Origin: Desulfobacteraceae bacterium
Lineage (GTDB): Bacteria; Desulfobacterota; Desulfobacteria; Desulfobacterales; JAABPS01
NCBI GenBank assembly: GCA_011391835.1
Contig: JAABPS010000089.1
Coordinates: 1-9,511, forward strand
Length of the DNA: 9,511 nt
Direction of reading: 5' to 3'
Shown here: positions 6,208 to 9,511 of the stretch, one piece after another
Layout: every line of letters starts with the position of its first letter
Position numbering within the stretch: the stretch's first letter is position 1
Notes under the pieces: generated by a model
What the model saw: only the letters and a program-made list of their open reading frames with translations
Databases searched by the model: none
Told to the model about the DNA's origin: nothing
Position numbers and translations under genes: made by a program

Positions 6208-7131
6208 ATGAATATCAAATCCAATATCATAGATACTATAGGCAGGACGCCATTGGTTAAGCTCAGTAGAGTCGCTGAAGGTGCGGGAGCTGAGGTTTAT
6301 GGCAAGCTTGAATTTTTCAATCCCCTTGGCAGTGTAAAGGACCGGATCGGTGCGGCCATGATCAATGATGCAGAAGATAAAGGCCTGCTCAAAACAGGAA
6401 GCATGATCGTGGAGCCGACCAGCGGCAATACCGGCATTGCACTGGCCTTTGTATGTGCAGCAAAAAATTATAAACTGCTTTTAACCATGCCTGAAACCAT
6501 GAGCCTTGAGCGGAGGCAGTTGTTAAAGCATCTGGGGGCGGAGCTTGTACTGACACCCGGCAGCGAGGGCATGAAAGGGGCTATTGCAAAGGCCAAAGAA
6601 ATACAGGAGAGCACACCCAACGCATTTATGCCGAACCAGTTTTCAAATCCAGCCAATCCGGAGATACATCGGAAGACAACAGCAGAAGAAATCTGGAATG
6701 ATACGGATGGGGGAATTGATATATTTGTGTCAGGCGTTGGAACCGGCGGTACCATCACAGGGGTCTCCGAAGTGATAAAGGCCAGAAAACCGTCTTGTAA
6801 AGCAGTAGCCGTTGAACCGGCTGATTCTCCGGTTCTCTCAGGCGGGAAAGGTGGTCCGCATAAAATTCAGGGGATTGGTGCGGGCTTTGTTCCGGAGATC
6901 TTGAATACCCGGATCATTGATGAAATCGTTACTGTTTCCAATGAAGATGCTCTTGAAACCTCACGAAGGCTTGCGCTATCCGAAGGGATTCTTTGCGGCA
7001 TATCTTCCGGGGCTGCAGCCTGGGCAGCCCTGAAAGTGGCGAAAAAGCCGGAAAACAAAGGGAAGATGATTGTTGTTATCCTGCCGGATACAGGAGAGCG
7101 TTATTTGAGCACGGCTCTGTTTCTGAAATAG
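6208..7131 (+). CDS. cysK: Cysteine synthase (O-acetylserine sulfhydrylase)
   Basis: A 307-residue fold-type II PLP enzyme that makes cysteine from O-acetylserine and sulfide. The PLP lysine is K44 in 'NPLGSVKDRIG'. The substrate loop 'PTSGNTG' is at 70-76, the phosphate-binding loop 'GVGTGGTITG' at 176-185, 'GPHKIQGIGAGFVP' at 216-229, 'GISSGAA' at 264-270 (Ser266 faces the pyridine nitrogen), and the C-terminal signature 'LPDTGERYLST' at 292-302. The length is standard for CysK, and no extra regulatory domain is present. CysM-type synthases and cystathionine beta-synthase-like enzymes share the fold, but the motif wording and pairing with serine acetyltransferase favour CysK. It ends the plus-strand unit, 43 bases from the convergent nfu gene. 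I see no clear intrinsic terminator in that gap. Confidence 0.95.
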   Translation: MNIKSNIIDTIGRTPLVKLSRVAEGAGAEVYGKLEFFNPLGSVKDRIGAAMINDAEDKGLLKTGSMIVEPTSGNTGIALAFVCAAKNYKLLLTMPETMSLERRQLLKHLGAELVLTPGSEGMKGAIAKAKEIQESTPNAFMPNQFSNPANPEIHRKTTAEEIWNDTDGGIDIFVSGVGTGGTITGVSEVIKARKPSCKAVAVEPADSPVLSGGKGGPHKIQGIGAGFVPEILNTRIIDEIVTVSNEDALETSRRLALSEGILCGISSGAAAWAALKVAKKPENKGKMIVVILPDTGERYLSTALFLK

Positions 7132-7174
7132 TGGAAGACTATAGGCTTTTACAGAGTCAAGAAAAAGATGCGTC

Positions 7175-7390
7175 CTATACAGACTCAACCGTTACATTCG
7201 GAAACTGTTTTTGGATATACCGTTCGATTCCCTGTTTCAGGGTCATTTGCGACATGGGGCATCCCTTGCAGGCGCCTGTGAGCCGGACTTTTAAAAGGTT
7301 ATTGTTAAATTCCACAAATTCAACGTCACCGCCATCCGCCTGAAGGGACGGCCTGATTTCGTTTAAAACAGATTCAATTTTTTCTTTCAT
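7175..7390 (-). CDS. Small NifU C-terminal-domain Fe-S scaffold protein
   Basis: A 71-residue protein made up of just the NFU (NifU C-terminal) domain. These proteins carry or transfer Fe-S clusters, binding a [4Fe-4S] cluster between two subunits through a CxxC. Features are 'LNEIRPSLQADGGDVEFVEF' near the N-terminus and 'VRLTGACKGCPMSQMTLKQGIE', with C41 and C44 as the likely cluster ligands. Single-domain versions of this size are common in anaerobes; NfuA and full NifU have additional domains that are absent here. The start at 7390 is supported by AAAGGAG about ten bases upstream on the minus strand. It is convergent to cysK and lies downstream of the NO reductase in the same direction, separated by 166 bases that contain a hairpin. 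Confidence 0.93.
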   Translation of the reverse strand: MKEKIESVLNEIRPSLQADGGDVEFVEFNNNLLKVRLTGACKGCPMSQMTLKQGIERYIQKQFPNVTVESV

Positions 7391-7422
7391 TGAGAATACG
7401 CTCCTTTGGTTAGTGTGCAGCC

Positions 7423-7454
7423 ACTATATGTCACGCGGCGGCAAGTTTTGTCAA
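7423..7454 (-). promoter_or_regulatory. Weak promoter candidate for nfu
   Basis: Read on the minus strand, TTGACA (plus positions 7449-7454) is followed by CATATA (7425-7430, 18-base spacing) or the better -10 match TATAGT (7423-7428, 20-base spacing). Neither combination is ideal. The position, about 35-60 bases before the start codon, suits an nfu promoter. Confidence 0.35.
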
Positions 7455-7480
7455 GCGATGTAACCCATTCATTAAAACAG

Positions 7481-7520
7481 GAACTCTCCGTATCCGTTTT
7501 AAGGCGAAGACGGAGAGTTC
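7481..7520 (-). terminator. Hairpin after the NO reductase gene, candidate terminator
   Basis: GAACTCTCCGT (7481-7491) and ACGGAGAGTTC (7510-7520) are perfect 11-base reverse complements around an 18-base loop. The hairpin lies 37 bases past the NO reductase stop and upstream of nfu. Reading on the minus strand it is followed by CTGTTTTAATG, a short T-run that makes a moderate intrinsic terminator. The plus-strand side has no T-run. A regulatory operator or leader hairpin is the alternative. Confidence 0.5.
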
Positions 7521-7556
7521 ACCTTAACTCACTGGGAAGCCAGCAATAGTATAATC

Positions 7557-9511
7557 TTATGAAAAGTTTTCACCGGATTTAATTTCAACCGGCTTGAGGT
7601 TTAACATGGCTTTCAACATAAAGAGTAAAAGAGCGGCTGATCCAAGGATGATCAGTGAATCGGGAACGATACGTATCTGTCCCAATATCTGAATGATGTC
7701 TTGGTTCCAAAAGTCATTGGAACGCGCATGCCAGAAGCCGTATTTAATATTGTCAAGAACCTGAAGTATCCCTACAGGAAGAAGCGTTCCAACAAACATC
7801 AAAAGCAAACCAATATTTGTGGCCCAGAATGAAACCGTAAGAAATCGGCTGTCCCACCCTTCTTTTCGAACAATTCCCCGCATGGAGAACAGCAACACCC
7901 CTATTGCTAAAAAGCCATACGTGCCGAACAGAGCAGTATGTCCATGATTTACCGTCAGGTAGGTTGCGTGCTCATAATAATTTACCACAGGTGTTGTAAT
8001 GGAAAGTCCCATCACGCCTGCGCCGATAAACTCCCACACAACAGATGCCATAAGAAACATGAGCGGATATTTGTAAGGAAAATCGCTGCCGGCTTTCACG
8101 AGTACCCTTTGATTATGCCATACTTCCGCCAGGAGCAGTAGGATCGGTATGGGTTCAAGGGCTGAGATGGTTGACCCAAGTGCCAGCCAGAATGAGGGTT
8201 CGCCGAACCAGTAATAATGATGCCCCACACCGATAATTCCTGCAGCCAGAGCAATGGTGACTGTAAAATAAACGGTTCTTAGCCCCGCCTTTATTTCTAC
8301 CAGGCCGAGATTGACCATGACAAAAACAATCGCCGCAGCAGCAAAGAATTCAAAAGCGCCTTCCACCCAGGTATGAACCACCCACCATCTCCAGAAATCG
8401 GCAATGGTCAGATGCGAGTGGGGATTATACAGAAGACCAAAACAGAAAAATCCTACTACAGCAATACCAGAATAGGAAAGGAAGTGCGGAAGGCCCCATT
8501 TTTCCTGCCCTGCTGAAAAATGACTTTTTAATGCGCGAACAACCAGAGCGAGCCAGATGATCAGACCTGTTAAAAGAAGAATCTGCCACAACCTGCCGAG
8601 TTCCAGATATTCCCATCCCTGATGTCCCAGCCAGAACCATGCTTTCCCAATAAGCCCTTTAATCCCCAGAACTTCACCGGTAAGACTTCCGGCGACGACA
8701 ATGACAACAGCGATAAACAATATATCAACCAGGATGCCTTGTCCTTTTGGTTCTTTCCCGCCAACTCGTGGGGATACAAACAGCGTCATGCCGATCCATG
8801 CGGTGGCGATCCAGAAAATTGCCAGCTGGAGGTGCCACGTTTTCACTAAATTATATGAAAAGAATTTTGTGATAAAATCCAGATTGTAAAAGTTTTGCGG
8901 ATCGACCGTGTAGTTGGCCATCAGCCCACCCATATTTACCTGAATAAAAAACAGCGCGGCAACAACAAGAAAATACTTAGCGGTTTTTTTCTGACTAACT
9001 GAAATTTTCGCGTTGGCTAAGGCGGTTGAGATCTCAGCTGAATACGGAGTTGATCCTCTATTAAATTGGTATTTATGATACAGAAAAATAATGAGGCCAA
9101 GGCCAAGGCCAAAGACAACCAGAGAGATGGCCGACCATACCAGTGATTTTCCGGAAACAAAATTGCCGGCCTGAGGATCATAGGGCCAGTTGTTTGTGTA
9201 TGTATGATTGTCTCCAGGCCTAATTGTTCCGGCGCACCAGGCGGTCCAGAAAAAGAAATCAGCCACATCCTGTCTTTCCTGGGCGTCTTTAATGGTACCG
9301 GCCTGAATCGGGCCCTCTGTATCACCGTTTAGCAGCAGGGCGTCGTAAAATTTCCGGTTTTCCATCAACGCTTGTTCCTGCAGGTTTGTAAGCATTAATG
9401 TATCCGATGCCTTGTCATACTTGTTTGTTTTTATCTGTTCAATGACCACAGCATCCGAAGAACCGGCCTTGTCTGTATCAAGGGACGCGTAGGGCATGCC
9501 ATAGGTCTGGC
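7557..9511 (-). CDS. norZ: Quinol-dependent nitric oxide reductase (qNor/NorZ), 5' end missing
   Basis: About 650 C-terminal residues of a membrane NO reductase that reduces two NO to N2O with electrons from quinol. The frame stays open to the window edge (G-Y-T-Q upstream of ATG 9497), and the family has an N-terminal membrane helix and part of the periplasmic domain still missing, so ATG 9497 is not the start. Counting from that ATG, residues 1-115 are the periplasmic region ending in 'FFFWTAWCAG' and 'TYTNNWPYDP'. About 13 membrane helices follow, in line with the 14 of qNor. Heme and metal ligands are intact: H222, H375 in 'HTWVEGAFEFF', H426 and H427 in 'GVGHHYYWFG', and H518 and H520 in 'NHGHTALFG'. 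The NorB-specific glutamates E379 and E383, and E448 in 'ALEPIP', separate it from oxygen-reducing oxidases. Its likely role is NO detoxification. Confidence 0.93.
   Translation of the reverse strand, partial: QTYGMPYASLDTDKAGSSDAVVIEQIKTNKYDKASDTLMLTNLQEQALMENRKFYDALLLNGDTEGPIQAGTIKDAQERQDVADFFFWTAWCAGTIRPGDNHTYTNNWPYDPQAGNFVSGKSLVWSAISLVVFGLGLGLIIFLYHKYQFNRGSTPYSAEISTALANAKISVSQKKTAKYFLVVAALFFIQVNMGGLMANYTVDPQNFYNLDFITKFFSYNLVKTWHLQLAIFWIATAWIGMTLFVSPRVGGKEPKGQGILVDILFIAVVIVVAGSLTGEVLGIKGLIGKAWFWLGHQGWEYLELGRLWQILLLTGLIIWLALVVRALKSHFSAGQEKWGLPHFLSYSGIAVVGFFCFGLLYNPHSHLTIADFWRWWVVHTWVEGAFEFFAAAAIVFVMVNLGLVEIKAGLRTVYFTVTIALAAGIIGVGHHYYWFGEPSFWLALGSTISALEPIPILLLLAEVWHNQRVLVKAGSDFPYKYPLMFLMASVVWEFIGAGVMGLSITTPVVNYYEHATYLTVNHGHTALFGTYGFLAIGVLLFSMRGIVRKEGWDSRFLTVSFWATNIGLLLMFVGTLLPVGILQVLDNIKYGFWHARSNDFWNQDIIQILGQIRIVPDSLIILGSAALLLFMLKAMLNLKPVEIKSGENFS
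9095..9112. repeat. Three tandem GGCCAA units inside the NO reductase gene
   Basis: Three perfect GGCCAA copies are read on the minus strand as alternating Leu-Gly codons in the first membrane helix visible in the window ('FGLGLGLII'). The repeat number is a multiple of two codons, so a change would keep the frame. It is probably a by-product of coding for a small-residue helix. Confidence 0.6.

Noticed and set aside
6993..7343. A plus-strand frame running from the end of cysK into the nfu region
   Set aside because: It overlaps two confident genes and its translation matches neither family.
7415..7435. A half-match to the 372-386 palindrome (CCACTAT) near the nfu promoter
   Set aside because: Only one seven-base half is shared and symmetry is lost, which is expected by chance.
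1..9511. Mobile element, phage or toxin-antitoxin content
   Set aside because: No transposase, integrase, terminal inverted repeats, tRNA or attachment site is visible; the genes are metabolic and arranged in ordinary operons.

Overview
The window looks like chromosomal DNA from an anaerobic bacterium of the Desulfobacterota (the old sulfate-reducing Deltaproteobacteria), probably near the Desulfobacterales. This is an inference from gene content and protein style: a direct-sulfhydrylation MetX/MetY/MetW set, an EpsC-type serine acetyltransferase, a MOSC protein next to FdhD, a quinol-type NO reductase, and an XRE regulator with a Cys/Trp-rich tail of a kind I associate with that group. No phylogenetic marker is present, so the assignment stays tentative. 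Base composition looks moderate by eye, and genes are closely packed.

Layout, left to right. Positions 1-362 (+) hold the C-terminal end of a YyaL/SPATA20-like protein. Positions 363-457 hold a promoter with two inverted repeats, one between the -35 and -10 elements and one near the expected transcription start. A first plus-strand unit follows at 458-3886: XRE/CW-domain regulator, metY, metX, metW, with gaps of 12 and 2 bases and then an overlap. A 79-base gap (3887-3965) consists mostly of tandem 7-base repeats. A second plus-strand unit runs 3966-7131: MOSC-domain protein, fdhD, cysE/epsC, cysK, with short gaps or overlaps. On the minus strand, convergent to cysK, lie a small nfu-type Fe-S scaffold gene (7175-7390), a long hairpin (7481-7520), and most of a quinol nitric oxide reductase gene (7557 to the window edge, 5' end missing).

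How the genes fit together. Nearly everything handles sulfur. CysE and CysK turn serine plus sulfide into cysteine. MetX and MetY turn homoserine plus sulfide into homocysteine, and MetW is the usual partner of MetX. FdhD passes cysteine-derived sulfur to the molybdenum cofactor of formate dehydrogenase, and MOSC proteins are linked to Moco sulfur chemistry. Nfu assembles Fe-S clusters. The Cys-rich XRE protein at the head of the methionine genes is a plausible local sensor-regulator. The NO reductase probably protects metal and Fe-S enzymes from nitrosative stress.

I did not find a wholly new multi-gene system. The best leads are the XRE/CW regulator with its two-palindrome promoter and the sulfur-handling gene grouping itself.
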